From the NCBI GenBank assembly GCA_030454085.1, contig JAKDJD010000002.1, positions 55,328 through 119,327 of the forward strand: 64,000 bases of DNA, in the 5' to 3' direction. The position numbers were made by a program, and so were the translations under genes. This document shows, piece by piece, positions 26,116-35,125 of this stretch (positions are counted from its first letter, which is position 1; every line of letters starts with the position of its first letter). This stretch comes from Kocuria sp. (GTDB lineage: Bacteria; Actinomycetota; Actinomycetes; Actinomycetales; Micrococcaceae). The notes below the pieces were generated by a model. That model was not told the DNA's origin. It saw only the letters and a list, made by a program, of their open reading frames with translations, and ran no database searches.

Positions 26116-27518
26116 CGCGCGGCCCCGGCCACGGGCTCGAAGACCGGAACCTTGCCCGTCTCCGGGACGTCGGTTCCGCGGAGGGATGCCCCCTTGGTCT
26201 CCTTCATGAACAGGCAGGCCACGAAGCCAATCAGGCACGCGCCCATCATGTAATAGGCCGGGACCAGATCGTTGCCCGTTGCACCGATCAAGGCCTCGTT
26301 GACCATGGGCGAGGTGCCACCGAAGATCATCGTCGAGACGTTGTAGGAGATGGCGAAGCCGGCGTAGCGCACCGGGGCCGGGAACATGGCCGGGAACGTC
26401 GCCGAAATGGTGCTCAGCTGAGGGATGTAGAGCAGCCCCAGCACCGCGAAGCCGATGAGCGCGAACCAGAACCCCTGGGCCATGAGCATGTACATCGGCA
26501 CGGCCAGCACGAACAAGGCGATCATCGAGGTGAACCACATCGGTTTGCGGCCGATCTTGTCCGAGAGGGCCCCGCCGAAGGGCATCACGAGCATCATGGC
26601 GAACTGGGCGATGAACATGACCGTCAGGGTCGTGGAGCTCTCCATGCCGACCGAGCTCTCCAAATAGGTGGGCATGTAGGTCAACAACGTGTAGTTGACG
26701 ACGTTGACCGCGACGACGAGGCCGAACACGATCGACATCTGGCGGAAGTGGCCCGTGAACAGATCCCTGAGTCCGCCGCCCACGGAGCTTTCCCTCTGCG
26801 TGTCCTCGAGCTCCTCGAAGATCGGCGATTCGGAGAGTTTGGACCTCAGGTACCAACCGATCAGACCGAGCGGGCCGGCAACGAGGAACGGAACTCGCCA
26901 TCCCCATTCCATCATCGTGTCGTTTCCGAGCGTGAGCTCACCGATCAGAACGATCAGCGAACCGAAGGCGAAACCGCCCAGAGTCCCGAATTCGAGGAAG
27001 CTTCCGTAGAACCCGCGGCGCTTGTCCGGCGCGTACTCGGCCATGAAGGTCGCCGCGCCCCCATATTCGCCACCGGAGGAGAAGCCCTGGATGACACGCA
27101 GGAGGGCCAGCAGGATGGGCGCGAAGACTCCGATAGTGTTCACATCGGGAATCAGGCCGATGCAGAAGGTCGCCCCCGCCATGAGCACGATCGTCATGGC
27201 CAGCACGCCCTTGCGGCCGAGCTTGTCGCCGATCGGCCCCCAGACCATGCCACCGATGGGTCGCATGATGAAGGAGAGAGCCAGCAGGGACAGCGTCCAG
27301 AGCTGCCCGTTTCCCCCGGGAAAGAAGTGATGCGTCAGGTAGGCGGTGGACACCGCATAGAGACCGTAATCGAACCACTCCGTGGCATTGCCGATCGCCG
27401 ATGCTCCCACGGCCTTCCGAACCGTCTTCAGGTCCGGCTCCACCGGGGCGGGCGCGGTCGAGGGGTCGCTGACGCTGGTACGACTCGCGTGAATATGGTT
27501 CTTCGGTTCCTGTGCCAT
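26112..27518 (-). CDS. MHS-family MFS transporter (ProP-like metabolite:H+ symporter)
   Basis: The 468-residue protein has about 12 membrane helices. Family features are AIGNATEWFDYGLYAV near residue 41, GPIGDKLGRKGVLAM (motif A), LRVIQGFSSGGEYGGAATFMAEY, and ALSDKIGRKPMW in the second half. This is the metabolite:H+ symporter group that includes ProP, KgtP and ShiA. The substrate could be a compatible solute, dicarboxylate or proline. The frame remains open far upstream, but ATG 27518 gives the standard N-terminus, and further extension would cross a divergent sigma-factor gene. The 3' end overlaps the permease stop by 4 bp. Confidence 0.9.
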   Translation of the reverse strand: MAQEPKNHIHASRTSVSDPSTAPAPVEPDLKTVRKAVGASAIGNATEWFDYGLYAVSTAYLTHHFFPGGNGQLWTLSLLALSFIMRPIGGMVWGPIGDKLGRKGVLAMTIVLMAGATFCIGLIPDVNTIGVFAPILLALLRVIQGFSSGGEYGGAATFMAEYAPDKRRGFYGSFLEFGTLGGFAFGSLIVLIGELTLGNDTMMEWGWRVPFLVAGPLGLIGWYLRSKLSESPIFEELEDTQRESSVGGGLRDLFTGHFRQMSIVFGLVVAVNVVNYTLLTYMPTYLESSVGMESSTTLTVMFIAQFAMMLVMPFGGALSDKIGRKPMWFTSMIALFVLAVPMYMLMAQGFWFALIGFAVLGLLYIPQLSTISATFPAMFPAPVRYAGFAISYNVSTMIFGGTSPMVNEALIGATGNDLVPAYYMMGACLIGFVACLFMKETKGASLRGTDVPETGKVPVFEPVAGAAR

Positions 27519-27633
27519 AGTTGGCCAATGCCTCGCTGTAGACCCAACCGCACTCCTGCGGCGTACTTTGTCCCGACTGACGCTAGAGGGAGGGTTTGTG
27601 GCAGTCAACACGAATACGGGCGCCCAGAACCGG

Positions 27634-27647
27634 TATTCCGCGGAATA
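27634..27647. promoter_or_regulatory. Palindrome TATTCCGCGGAATA in the transporter-sigma spacer
   Basis: This perfect 14-bp palindrome lies about 115 bp upstream of the MHS transporter and 73 bp upstream of the sigma-factor gene. An AAATTAATTT palindrome (27667-27676) follows closer to the sigma gene. Either could be an operator. The binding protein is unknown. Confidence 0.35.
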
Positions 27648-27719
27648 GATGGGAAGTAGGCTGATGAAATTAATTTTGGGACGTGACCTCACTTCCGCAC
27701 GGTGAGACGCGACTGCCTC

Positions 27720-28292
27720 ATGATGAATCAGAAAATTCCGTTCGAGACGATTGTTCGGCACCACGGCCCCACGGTGTGGCGGGTGTGCCGCGCCGTTCTG
27801 GGACCCGGCCAGGACGCGGAGGACGCTTGGGCCGAGACTTTCGTGGCGGCCCTGACCGTCTGGGAAGGGCTTCCGCCCGAAACCAACGTCGAAGCGTGGC
27901 TCGTCCGCGTCGCTCGGAACAAGGCCGTCGACGTTGTCCGCTCCTCCGCTCGGCGCGCGGTGCCGACCGCCTCCCCGCCCGAGACCGTATGGGAGGACGA
28001 TGCGGTTTCCCGCGCCGGGGTCGATCCTGCGGATGCCGCCGTGACGCGGGAGCGCGAGGACATGCTGTGGGGTGCCGTCGATGCGTTGCCCGAACGGCAA
28101 CGACTCGCGGTGGCCTATCACCACCTCGGCGGGCTGCCCCACGATGAGGTCGCCGACACCATCGGAGGCACACCGGCGGCGGTGAGGCGAGCGTCGTCGG
28201 ACGGAATGCGGGCCCTGGGACGACGACTCGGCGTATCGGGCCAGGAAGACGATCCCCACGATCTCGACGCGAACACGGGAGGCACATCGTGA
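27720..28292 (+). CDS. ECF-type RNA polymerase sigma factor
   Basis: The product has 190 residues. Region 2 is seen at about residues 8-75 (IVRHHGPTVWRVCRAVLGPG, DAEDAWAETFVAALTVW, WLVRVARNKAVDVVRS), and region 4 at about 115-170 (LWGAVDALPERQRLAVAYHH, DEVADTIGGTPAAVRRASSD). Region 3 is absent, as in ECF factors. It would direct core polymerase to a small regulon. Its stop overlaps the ogt start in GTGA, tying expression to an alkylation-damage repair enzyme. No anti-sigma gene is adjacent. The start is uncertain: ATG 27720 or 27723, or GTG 27702. Confidence 0.87.
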   Translation: MMNQKIPFETIVRHHGPTVWRVCRAVLGPGQDAEDAWAETFVAALTVWEGLPPETNVEAWLVRVARNKAVDVVRSSARRAVPTASPPETVWEDDAVSRAGVDPADAAVTREREDMLWGAVDALPERQRLAVAYHHLGGLPHDEVADTIGGTPAAVRRASSDGMRALGRRLGVSGQEDDPHDLDANTGGTS

Positions 28293-28894
28293 CATCCCCA
28301 GAAGGACTCACCCCGGACTCGTTCCCGGTGAATGATCAGACCATGAAGGCGTTGCATCGGCGTCTGGAGCGAAGAGCCCCGGCAGAAGGCGTCGTCGACA
28401 TTTCCTACAGGACCCTCGAGACCCCCCTCGGCCGGTTGATGCTTGCCGCCACGACCGAAGGCTTGCTCCGCGTGGCATTCGAGAACGAAGGGTTCGACGC
28501 CGTCCTGGATGCCCTTTCCGGCAGCGTGAGCCCTCGCATCCTGGAAGTACCTGCGGCGTTGGACACCCCGGCTCGGGAGATCGACGAGTACTTCGGGGGC
28601 CGCCGCCGGACCTTCGACCTGCGCCTGGACCGGACACTGTCCCGCGGGTTCAGGGGTGAGGTGCACGAATACCTCCCCCGGATTGGGTACGGAGAGACCC
28701 TCAGTTACAGGGATCTCGCCCAACGGGTCGGGAATCCTCGCGCGGTCCGGGCCGTCGGTTCGGCCTGCGCGACCAACCCACTACCGGTCGTCGTCCCTTG
28801 CCACAGGGTCCTGCGAGCCGATGGAGCTTTGGGAGGGTATGTGGGCGGCCTCGAGGCCAAGTCGGCCCTTTTGGAGCTGGAAGCCTCGGGCTAG
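28289..28894 (+). CDS. ogt: Methylated-DNA-protein cysteine methyltransferase
   Basis: The product has 201 residues. It transfers methyl groups from O6-methylguanine to its own cysteine in VVVPCHRVLRADGALGGY (the PCHRV motif). The preceding DNA-binding segment is YGETLSYRDLAQRVGNPRAVRAVGSACATNP. The N-terminal half (YRTLETPLGRLMLAATTEGL) is the usual Ogt domain. GTG 28289 overlaps the sigma-factor stop by 4 bp. The TAG stop lies in CTAG, shared with the convergent SRPBCC gene. There is no Ada-type AraC domain, so the sigma factor could be the regulator. Confidence 0.93.
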   Translation: MTSPEGLTPDSFPVNDQTMKALHRRLERRAPAEGVVDISYRTLETPLGRLMLAATTEGLLRVAFENEGFDAVLDALSGSVSPRILEVPAALDTPAREIDEYFGGRRRTFDLRLDRTLSRGFRGEVHEYLPRIGYGETLSYRDLAQRVGNPRAVRAVGSACATNPLPVVVPCHRVLRADGALGGYVGGLEAKSALLELEASG

Positions 28895-29397
28895 GAGAAC
28901 CGCTCCTGGAGGTTCCGAACCGTTCCCGCAATCTTCCCAGGATCGACCACTGGGAATCCTTTGGCCTCGAGGACCTTGGGGTCTGTGATGTCGGACCAGT
29001 CGCAGTAGTTGGTCACTGACGTGCCGCCGTCGGCTTTCTCGAAGAGCCACCCCCATCGCCAACCCTGGGGGTCGTTGCCGTAATCCGCGACCAACCATTC
29101 GATCCCGTCGTCTCCGATGCGCGTCACGGTGTTCTCGACCTGGTACTTCGTGGTGCCGTCGGTCCAGAGCATGTCCATGACAAAGACTTGGCCCTCGGAG
29201 TCCAGGGCTCCCTGCACGGCGTCGCCCTTGGATCCGGGATCCGCGCTGGCCGCCCGAATCATTCCGGATCCGTCCACATCGGCCTGGTTGCGCGGGTCGC
29301 GCAAGTATTCGTACAGAGCGTGAGGTGACGCTGCAACGAGTCCGGACGCCGAAACGGATTTTTCTGCGGTGTGAGTCTGTGCCTGTGGTTCGTTCAT
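28891..29397 (-). CDS. SRPBCC-family (START-like) protein
   Basis: The product has 168 residues. KSVSASGLVAASPHALYEYLRDP at the N-terminus, then beta-strand-rich sequence with DMLWTDGTTKYQVENTVTRI and a C-terminal helix, fits the polyketide cyclase/dehydrase-like START fold. Members bind hydrophobic ligands, and this one has no recognisable catalytic motif. A GGTGGA precedes the ATG. It is divergent from nothing close. It lies just upstream of recQ on the opposite flank and converges on ogt, with overlapping TAG stops. Function unknown. Confidence 0.75.
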   Translation of the reverse strand: MNEPQAQTHTAEKSVSASGLVAASPHALYEYLRDPRNQADVDGSGMIRAASADPGSKGDAVQGALDSEGQVFVMDMLWTDGTTKYQVENTVTRIGDDGIEWLVADYGNDPQGWRWGWLFEKADGGTSVTNYCDWSDITDPKVLEAKGFPVVDPGKIAGTVRNLQERFS

Positions 29398-29462
29398 TCC
29401 ACCATCGTTGCAGTCAGATCATGGGGCGTCCAGGGCGGTCTCGAGAAGGCGCCTGGCCGCAG

Positions 29463-31304
29463 TCAGGCTTCCCGGACCACGGACAGCACGGCTTCTCCGT
29501 AGTGTTCGAGCTTTTTCTCGCCGATCCCGCTCACCGCGCCCAATTCGGAGAGGCTGGCGGGGGCCGAACGGGCGATCTCGATCAGCGTCGCGTCGGGGAA
29601 GACGACGTAGGCCGGCACTTGCTGCTCCTTGGCCTGGCCAGTCCGCCACGTGCGCAGGCTGTCGAAGACGGCCCGTTGCGCGTCGTTGAGCTCGGCCGAA
29701 GCCAGCGACGCACCGCTCGCCTTCCTGCCTCGACCCTTCTTGGTCACCGGGCGATCCGGTGCGGACCGCAACATCAAGGTTTCTTCGCTGCGGAGAATCG
29801 GCCCGGCCGCGGGGGCCAGGACCAGGGCGCCGAACTCCCCCGTCGTCGAGATAATGCCCCTGGCCAAGATTTGCCGGACGACGGCGCGCCAGGCAACCTC
29901 GCTCAAATCGGAGCCGATCCCCCACACGGTCAATTCATCGTGCCGGTACTGCGTCGATCGATCATTCTCCTTGCCGCGAAGTACGTCGATGATCTGTCCG
30001 GCCCCGAACCGTTGCCCGCGTTCGCGGTCCAGCCTCACGATGGCGGAGAGCAGCTTCTGGACAGGGACGGTCGCATCCCAGGAGGCGGGCGGGTTCAGGC
30101 AGGTGTCGCAATTTCCGCAGGGTTCGATCTCCTGGCCGAAATAGCGCAGAATCTGCACTCTGCGACAGTCGGTGGTCTCGCACAGGGCCAGCATCGCGTC
30201 GAGGTGGCGTCGCTGGATCCACCGGAAGTCCTCGCTGCCTTCGGAGTCGTCGATCATGCGACGCAGCTGGACGACGTCCTGGAGCCCGTAGGCCAACCAC
30301 GCGGTCGCCGGGAGGCCGTCTCGTCCGGCGCGGCCCGTCTCCTGGTAGTAGCCTTCGATGGACTTGGGGAGGTCCAGGTGAGCCACGAACCTGACGTCGG
30401 GCTTGTCTATGCCCATGCCGAAGGCGATGGTCGCGACCACCACAACCCCATCCTCCCGCAGAAACCGACGCTGCCCTTCGGCACGCTCCGATTCGCTCAG
30501 GCCGGCGTGGTACGCGACGGCGTCGACCCCCTGTTTCCGCAACCAGGTGGCGGTCTGGTCGACGCGCTTCCTGGAGAGGCAGTAGACGATGCCGGCGTCG
30601 CCGTCGTGCTCGGTGCGGATCAGCTCGAATAATTGCTGGCGGGCGTTGTTCTTCTCGGTCATCCGGTACTGGATATTGGGCCGGTCGAAGCTCGAGACGA
30701 AGTGTCGCGCACCGTCGAGCTCCAGGTTCTGCGTCAGCTCGCGGTGGGTCGCCTCGGTCGCCGTCGCCGTCAAGGCAATGCGCGGGACCTGGGGAAAGCG
30801 ACCGGCCAGCACGCTGAGCCCGAGATAGTCCTTGCGGAAGTCGTGGCCCCACTGGGCCACGCAGTGTGCTTCGTCGATGGCGAAGAGCCCGATACGCACC
30901 CTGTCGAGGAGGTCCAGCGTCCGTGCCTGAACCAGACGTTCGGGGGCCATGTACACGAGGTCGTATTCGTTGTCGACCAACCCCTGTTCTACGGACCGAA
31001 CGTCTTCCGGCGCCAAGGTCGAGTTGAGGCAGGCGGCCCTGACACCGACCGCTTCCAGGGCATCGACCTGGTCCTGCATGAGTGCGATCAGAGGCGAGAT
31101 GACGATTCCGACGCCTTCACGGACGATCGCCGGAATCTGATAGCACAGCGACTTGCCACCGCCCGTAGGCATGAGCACGACGGCGTCGCCGCCTTCGGCC
31201 ACGTGGTCGATGATCTCGGCCTGGTCTCCGCGAAAGTGCTCGTATCCGAAAGTAGAGCGAAGGACGTCCTGGGGCGTGGTGGGCGTTTCTGGTCCGGGGT
31301 TCAC
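29463..31304 (-). CDS. recQ: ATP-dependent DNA helicase RecQ
   Basis: The product has 613 residues, the usual length. It unwinds DNA 3'-5' during recombination and fork repair. Helicase domain 1 has FGYEHFRGDQAEIIDHVAEG, Walker A LMPTGGGKSLCYQ, and the DEAH box AIDEAHCVAQWGHDFR. Domain 2 includes FGMGIDKPDVRFVAHLDLPK and YYQETGRAGRDGLP. Zinc-binding cysteines follow in CRRVQILRYFGQEIEPCGNCDTC, and an HRDC domain ends the protein (SGASLASAELNDAQRAVFDSL, ISGIGEKKLEHYGEAVL-like). GTG 31304 gives the normal N-terminus. The frame stays open upstream but only through the antisense of non-coding sequence and the next gene. Confidence 0.95.
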   Translation of the reverse strand: MNPGPETPTTPQDVLRSTFGYEHFRGDQAEIIDHVAEGGDAVVLMPTGGGKSLCYQIPAIVREGVGIVISPLIALMQDQVDALEAVGVRAACLNSTLAPEDVRSVEQGLVDNEYDLVYMAPERLVQARTLDLLDRVRIGLFAIDEAHCVAQWGHDFRKDYLGLSVLAGRFPQVPRIALTATATEATHRELTQNLELDGARHFVSSFDRPNIQYRMTEKNNARQQLFELIRTEHDGDAGIVYCLSRKRVDQTATWLRKQGVDAVAYHAGLSESERAEGQRRFLREDGVVVVATIAFGMGIDKPDVRFVAHLDLPKSIEGYYQETGRAGRDGLPATAWLAYGLQDVVQLRRMIDDSEGSEDFRWIQRRHLDAMLALCETTDCRRVQILRYFGQEIEPCGNCDTCLNPPASWDATVPVQKLLSAIVRLDRERGQRFGAGQIIDVLRGKENDRSTQYRHDELTVWGIGSDLSEVAWRAVVRQILARGIISTTGEFGALVLAPAAGPILRSEETLMLRSAPDRPVTKKGRGRKASGASLASAELNDAQRAVFDSLRTWRTGQAKEQQVPAYVVFPDATLIEIARSAPASLSELGAVSGIGEKKLEHYGEAVLSVVREA

Positions 31305-31372
31305 CCGTCCACGGTATCGGTTCTGGCACGCGACCGGATGCGGCCCTGTGGATGGATGCCCTCCCGTGCCCG

Positions 31373-32254
31373 TCACAGTGCGTCGAAGTATGTTTTGACT
31401 GCCTGATTGGCGATCTTCTGGCCCTCTTCGAAGGATTCGAATCCTACCGAGACCACGGCCACGGAGTAGGCGGCATCGTCTGTGAAAACCGCGCCCATGG
31501 ACGTGATGTTCCAGGTTCCGTCGTCGTTGGGAAGCCAGCCATTCTTGACCTCGACAGTACGCACCTGCTTGTCTCCGGCACGCCCGTTCTCCATGGAACC
31601 GACGCCCCAGCCCTGGGATTCGTCCGCAGGGGACATGAGGGATCTCAAGTACGTCATGTCGTCCGGGTGAACCCAATCGACGCCGTCAACCAGCGCACGC
31701 GCCACCTGCACCTGGTCTGCCGAACAGGTGGTGTTGTCACCCCATGTTTTTGCGGAACGCGTGTATTGGACGCCCAATCTGGTGTAGGTCAGATTGATTG
31801 CGTTGGCAGAGAGCGCTTCCCGGTCGTCCTGATTGGACGAGATAGTGTCCGACGGGTTGTCCGCCAACGAGCTGAACAGCTCCGCGGTGGCCTCATTGTC
31901 AGATTGTTCCACGGAGCGACGGATCAGTTCCCGCTGATCATCGTCGATCTTGCCGCCACGCTCTGCCACCTGCCTCATCACGGACAGCGCGATCGGAACC
32001 TTGACCACGCTGGCCTCATAGCTCTCCGTGTCACCGTGGTCGTCGAATTCCTTCTGACGTGAGTGGTCGAAAACGGACAACCCGATTTTGGCCGAGTACT
32101 CCGTGCGGAGGGCATCCAGGGTGATCTTGGGGTCGCGCCGGTCACCATTGGTACCGGAGATATCGCCCGAACATGCGGCGAGCAACCCAGTCGCGGCCGC
32201 TCCCCCGGCCAATCCCAGGAACGTTCTGCGGGACGGCTCTGCGGCAGAGATCAT
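31373..32254 (-). CDS. Tat-exported class A beta-lactamase-like lipoprotein
   Basis: The product has 293 residues. The N-terminus carries a twin-arginine signal (SRRTFLGLAGG, residues 8-18) ending in a lipobox LAAC with C28 as the lipidated residue. The serine-hydrolase motifs are SVVK (S82-K85), SDN (S118-N120), and KNG in place of KTG near residue 240. It lacks an obvious omega-loop E-x-x-L-N motif, so it may be a penicillin-binding-like or other serine hydrolase rather than a true beta-lactamase. Another ATG at 32278 is possible. The signal peptide fits 32254 better. It would sit on the outer face of the membrane. Confidence 0.8.
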   Translation of the reverse strand: MISAAEPSRRTFLGLAGGAAATGLLAACSGDISGTNGDRRDPKITLDALRTEYSAKIGLSVFDHSRQKEFDDHGDTESYEASVVKVPIALSVMRQVAERGGKIDDDQRELIRRSVEQSDNEATAELFSSLADNPSDTISSNQDDREALSANAINLTYTRLGVQYTRSAKTWGDNTTCSADQVQVARALVDGVDWVHPDDMTYLRSLMSPADESQGWGVGSMENGRAGDKQVRTVEVKNGWLPNDDGTWNITSMGAVFTDDAAYSVAVVSVGFESFEEGQKIANQAVKTYFDAL

Positions 32255-32522
32255 TCCGATGCGACGGTGCCCGTGCATCGGAAAGGCGTTGTCCACCTCG
32301 TGCTGTTCGCCGCGGGATTTCCCTGCATGGTCGGCGATGCCGTTTCGCCTGTGTGGAAACATAACCTTCCACTTTACGTCGCTTTCAGGCACTTCTCGAT
32401 ACCGCAGGTGCTTTTGGAGCATGTCCTTGGGCACACGCCACGATGAGGTGAACAACGACGCCGTCGGATTCGATCCTTCGGCGGCCCGTGGAATCGAGGC
32501 GGCAATTTTGGGCCCCGGATAC

Positions 32523-32565
32523 AAAAAAGCCCCGGAGCACCAACACATGGTCGGTGGTCCGGGGC
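32523..32565 (-). terminator. Rho-independent terminator of tRNA-Pro
   Basis: On the reverse strand GCCCCGGA and TCCGGGGC pair (32558-32565 with 32529-32536). The stem continues through CACC/GGTG with one mismatch and is followed by six T residues (32523-32528). It starts eight bases after the tRNA 3' end. Confidence 0.92.
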
Positions 32566-32572
32566 AGTTCCG

Positions 32573-32646
32573 TCGGGTTGACAGGATTTGAACCTGCGAC
32601 CCCATCACCCCCAGTGATGTGCGCTACCAAGCTGCGCCACAACCCG
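32573..32646 (-). tRNA. tRNA-Pro (anticodon GGG)
   Basis: The reverse strand folds into a 74-nt cloverleaf: acceptor CGGGTTG/CAACCCG with A73, D stem GCGC/GCGC, anticodon stem CATCA/TGATG around loop CTGGGGG, and T arm GCAGG-TTCAAAT-CCTGT. The anticodon GGG is at 32610-32612 and reads CCC and CCU. The 3' CCA is not encoded (the next bases are CGG), so it must be added enzymatically. The gene is monocistronic with its own terminator. Confidence 0.97.
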
Positions 32647-32720
32647 AAACCTTGCTCGGACAACGCCCGAGCACTCGATCAATAGTACAGGATCCGGCGC
32701 CCGAACGCACATCCGAGGGG

Positions 32721-34283
32721 CTAGCGGCGTCGACCGCCCTTGCCGTCACGGGAAGCCGATCGGCGTTCGCGCACTCGCATCGAGATTTCGAGCGGCGTCC
32801 CTTCAAAATCGAACGTCTCGCGCAGTCGCCGGATGATGAACCTCCGGTACCCGGGGTCCAGGAATCCGGTCGTGAACAGCACGAACTTCGGCGGACGGGA
32901 AGAAACCTGCGTGCCGAAGAGAATTCGCGGTTGCTTGCCCCCTCGCAGCGGGTGCGGGTGCGCCGCGACGATCTCCCCCAGGAACGCGTTCAGTCGGCCC
33001 GTCGGAATACGCGAGTCCCACGCATCCAGAGACCTCAACAGGGCCGGAACCATCTTGTCCTTGTGCCAGCCGGTCTTCGCAGAAATATTGACCCTGGGTG
33101 CCCATGAGACATGGGACAGATCCCGGTCGATCTCACGCTCGAGCTCATCACGACGGTCCTCATCCAGGGTGTCCCACTTGTTGAAGACCAGGACCATGGC
33201 CCGCCCGGAGTCGATCGCGAGTTGAAGGATACGGACGTCCTGCTCCGAGAGCGGCTCAGAGACGTCCAAGAGCACCAGTGCAACCTCCGAACGTTCCAAC
33301 GCCGTCTGGGTCCGCAAGGATGCATAGAATTCCGCGCCCTTGGCCATGTGCTGGCGACGCCGGATCCCCGCCGTGTCCACGAAACGGAAGGGTTGCCCGC
33401 CCAATTCGATCAGTTCGTCCACCGGGTCACGGGTCGTACCCGCGATGTCGTTGACGACTGCCCGATCCTCCCCCGCAAGCTTGTTGAGCAACGACGACTT
33501 GCCCACGTTCGGTCGTCCGATGATCGCGACGCGTCGGGGCCCTTCGAACAGCTCGGGTTCGGCGTACTGCGAGTGCTCCGGCATGACCTTGAGCACCTCG
33601 TCGAGAAGGTCGGCAATGCCGCGACCGTGAACACCGGACACAGGGTGGGGCTCGCCCAACCCGAGGCTCCACAGGGCGGCCGCCTCGGGTTCTTGGTACG
33701 AATCGTCGATCTTGTTGGCTGCCAGCAGCAGGGGCTTCTTGACGCGCCGGAGCATCTGGACGATCGCCTCGTCCATCGTCGTGATGCCCACGAGGGCGTC
33801 GACCACCAGCACGACGACGTCCGCGTGCGCAACCGCAATTTCCGCCTGCGCCGCGACCTGTGCGTCGATGCCCTTCGCGTCGGACTCCCACCCGCCGGTG
33901 TCCACCAGAGTGAAGTGCTTGCCGTTCCATTCGGCCTTGTAGGAGACGCGGTCGCGGGTGACGCCAGGCTTGTCCTCGACCACGGCTTCACGCCGACCGA
34001 GGATTCTGTTGATCACCGTGGATTTGCCCACGTTGGGCCGACCGACCACGGCTACGACGGGATCGGGTTCGTCGGTGGGCTCGGAACCGATGTCGAATCC
34101 CCAGTCGACCAGAAGTTCCCGGTCTTCGTCCTCGAGCTCGTACTCGTCGAGCCCTGCACGGAGCGCCTCCGCACGTTTCTCGGCCTCTTCGTCATCGAGA
34201 TTCGCCAGGTGCTCCTCGACCTCGTCCTCGGCGTCGGCGCCGCCCAAGTATTTTTCCTGGTACTCGTCGAAATTCTCAGTCAT
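32721..34283 (-). CDS. der: Ribosome-assembly GTPase Der (EngA)
   Basis: The 520-residue product has two consecutive G domains and a C-terminal KH-like domain. Domain 1 starts with [18 protein letters not shown] near residue 78, then VDTGGWE and NKIDD. Domain 2 starts with [22 protein letters not shown] near residue 255, then VDTAGIRR and FNKWD. Der acts in 50S subunit maturation. An acidic N-terminal extension of about 70 residues is usual in actinobacteria. ATG 34283 overlaps the end of cmk by 8 bp, so it is coupled to it. Der is the last gene of the parA-scpA-scpB-rluB-tyrA-cmk-der series, which matches Rv1708-Rv1713. Confidence 0.95.
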   Translation of the reverse strand: MTENFDEYQEKYLGGADAEDEVEEHLANLDDEEAEKRAEALRAGLDEYELEDEDRELLVDWGFDIGSEPTDEPDPVVAVVGRPNVGKSTVINRILGRREAVVEDKPGVTRDRVSYKAEWNGKHFTLVDTGGWESDAKGIDAQVAAQAEIAVAHADVVVLVVDALVGITTMDEAIVQMLRRVKKPLLLAANKIDDSYQEPEAAALWSLGLGEPHPVSGVHGRGIADLLDEVLKVMPEHSQYAEPELFEGPRRVAIIGRPNVGKSSLLNKLAGEDRAVVNDIAGTTRDPVDELIELGGQPFRFVDTAGIRRRQHMAKGAEFYASLRTQTALERSEVALVLLDVSEPLSEQDVRILQLAIDSGRAMVLVFNKWDTLDEDRRDELEREIDRDLSHVSWAPRVNISAKTGWHKDKMVPALLRSLDAWDSRIPTGRLNAFLGEIVAAHPHPLRGGKQPRILFGTQVSSRPPKFVLFTTGFLDPGYRRFIIRRLRETFDFEGTPLEISMRVRERRSASRDGKGGRRR

Positions 34284-35076
34284 TGTCGTTGCTCTTGTCG
34301 CTCTCTCCATGGTGCTCGGCGGTCGTCGTCCGAATGACGTCGATGACCGCCCGCACCGTCTGGTCGAAATCCAGCTCGGTCGAGTCCACCAAGGTGACCC
34401 CGTCGGCTGCTTCGGTGAAATTGTTGACCTTGGAATCGGCGGCGTCGCGCTGGGCGACCTCCAGCTTCAACCGGTCCTCGTCCCCGGTCGCTCCGATCTG
34501 CTCCCCGCGGCGCTTCATGCGCGCCTCCTCGCTGGCGGTCAACAGGATCCTCACGGAGGCGTCCGGAGCGACGACGGTTGTGATGTCCCGTCCCTCCGCT
34601 ACGATCCTGCGCCCGTTGGACACGATCTCCATGCGCTGCCGACCGATGAGGGCGTCGCGCGCCTTCTGGTTCTTGGCCACCACTGAGACGTTCTCGGTGA
34701 CCCGAGCTTCCCGAATGGCTTCGCGGATATCGATGCCGCCGACCATGATGGTTTCGACGATCGGATCGGTGCCCATCTGGAGCTGGAAATCGTTCGCGGC
34801 CGCAGCCACGGCGTCTTCGTCGTCCAGATCGACACTCGCCTCGAGGCACCACCAGGTCAGGGCCCGATACATCGCTCCCGTGTCCAGGTATGCGAGCCCC
34901 AGGCGGTTGGCAACCTCCCGGGAAACCGAGGACTTGCCGGATCCGGAGGGGCCGTCCACGGCCACGACCAACTCCGTCCTCCACGCTTCGGTCTGGTCCT
35001 CGTGCTTGAACTGGGATGCGGCCGGTTCTGCGGGTACTGCCGCCTCCTCGAGGGCCTCCTGATTGTCCTGGCTCAT
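34276..35076 (-). CDS. cmk: Cytidylate kinase
   Basis: The 266-residue product phosphorylates CMP and dCMP. The P-loop is [20 protein letters not shown] at about residue 41. [14 protein letters not shown] and [21 protein letters not shown] are family signatures, and the lid region [16 protein letters not shown] completes it. A 35-residue N-terminal tail precedes the fold. ATG 35076 is chosen because GGAGGA lies four bases upstream, itself overlapping the alternative ATG at 35088. The 3' end overlaps der by 8 bp. It is conserved next to der across actinobacteria. Confidence 0.94.
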   Translation of the reverse strand: MSQDNQEALEEAAVPAEPAASQFKHEDQTEAWRTELVVAVDGPSGSGKSSVSREVANRLGLAYLDTGAMYRALTWWCLEASVDLDDEDAVAAAANDFQLQMGTDPIVETIMVGGIDIREAIREARVTENVSVVAKNQKARDALIGRQRMEIVSNGRRIVAEGRDITTVVAPDASVRILLTASEEARMKRRGEQIGATGDEDRLKLEVAQRDAADSKVNNFTEAADGVTLVDSTELDFDQTVRAVIDVIRTTTAEHHGESDKSNDND

Positions 35077-35125
35077 GGTGTCCTCCAACTCGTCGTTTCC
35101 GGCCCGTAGCCGGGCGCTGCAGTGT

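Noticed and set aside
25620..27659. Plus-strand open frame of 679 residues
   Set aside because: It crosses the permease and runs antisense to the MHS transporter, with histidine-rich, motif-free sequence.
27519..28295. Upstream extension of the MHS transporter frame
   Set aside because: It would overlap the sigma-factor gene in antisense. The family N-terminus begins at 27518.
31305..31676. Upstream extension of recQ
   Set aside because: It is antisense-like sequence within the beta-lactamase-like gene. RecQ homology starts at GTG 31304.
32660..32720. Second tRNA next to tRNA-Pro
   Set aside because: No cloverleaf or T-loop TTC was found upstream of the tRNA.
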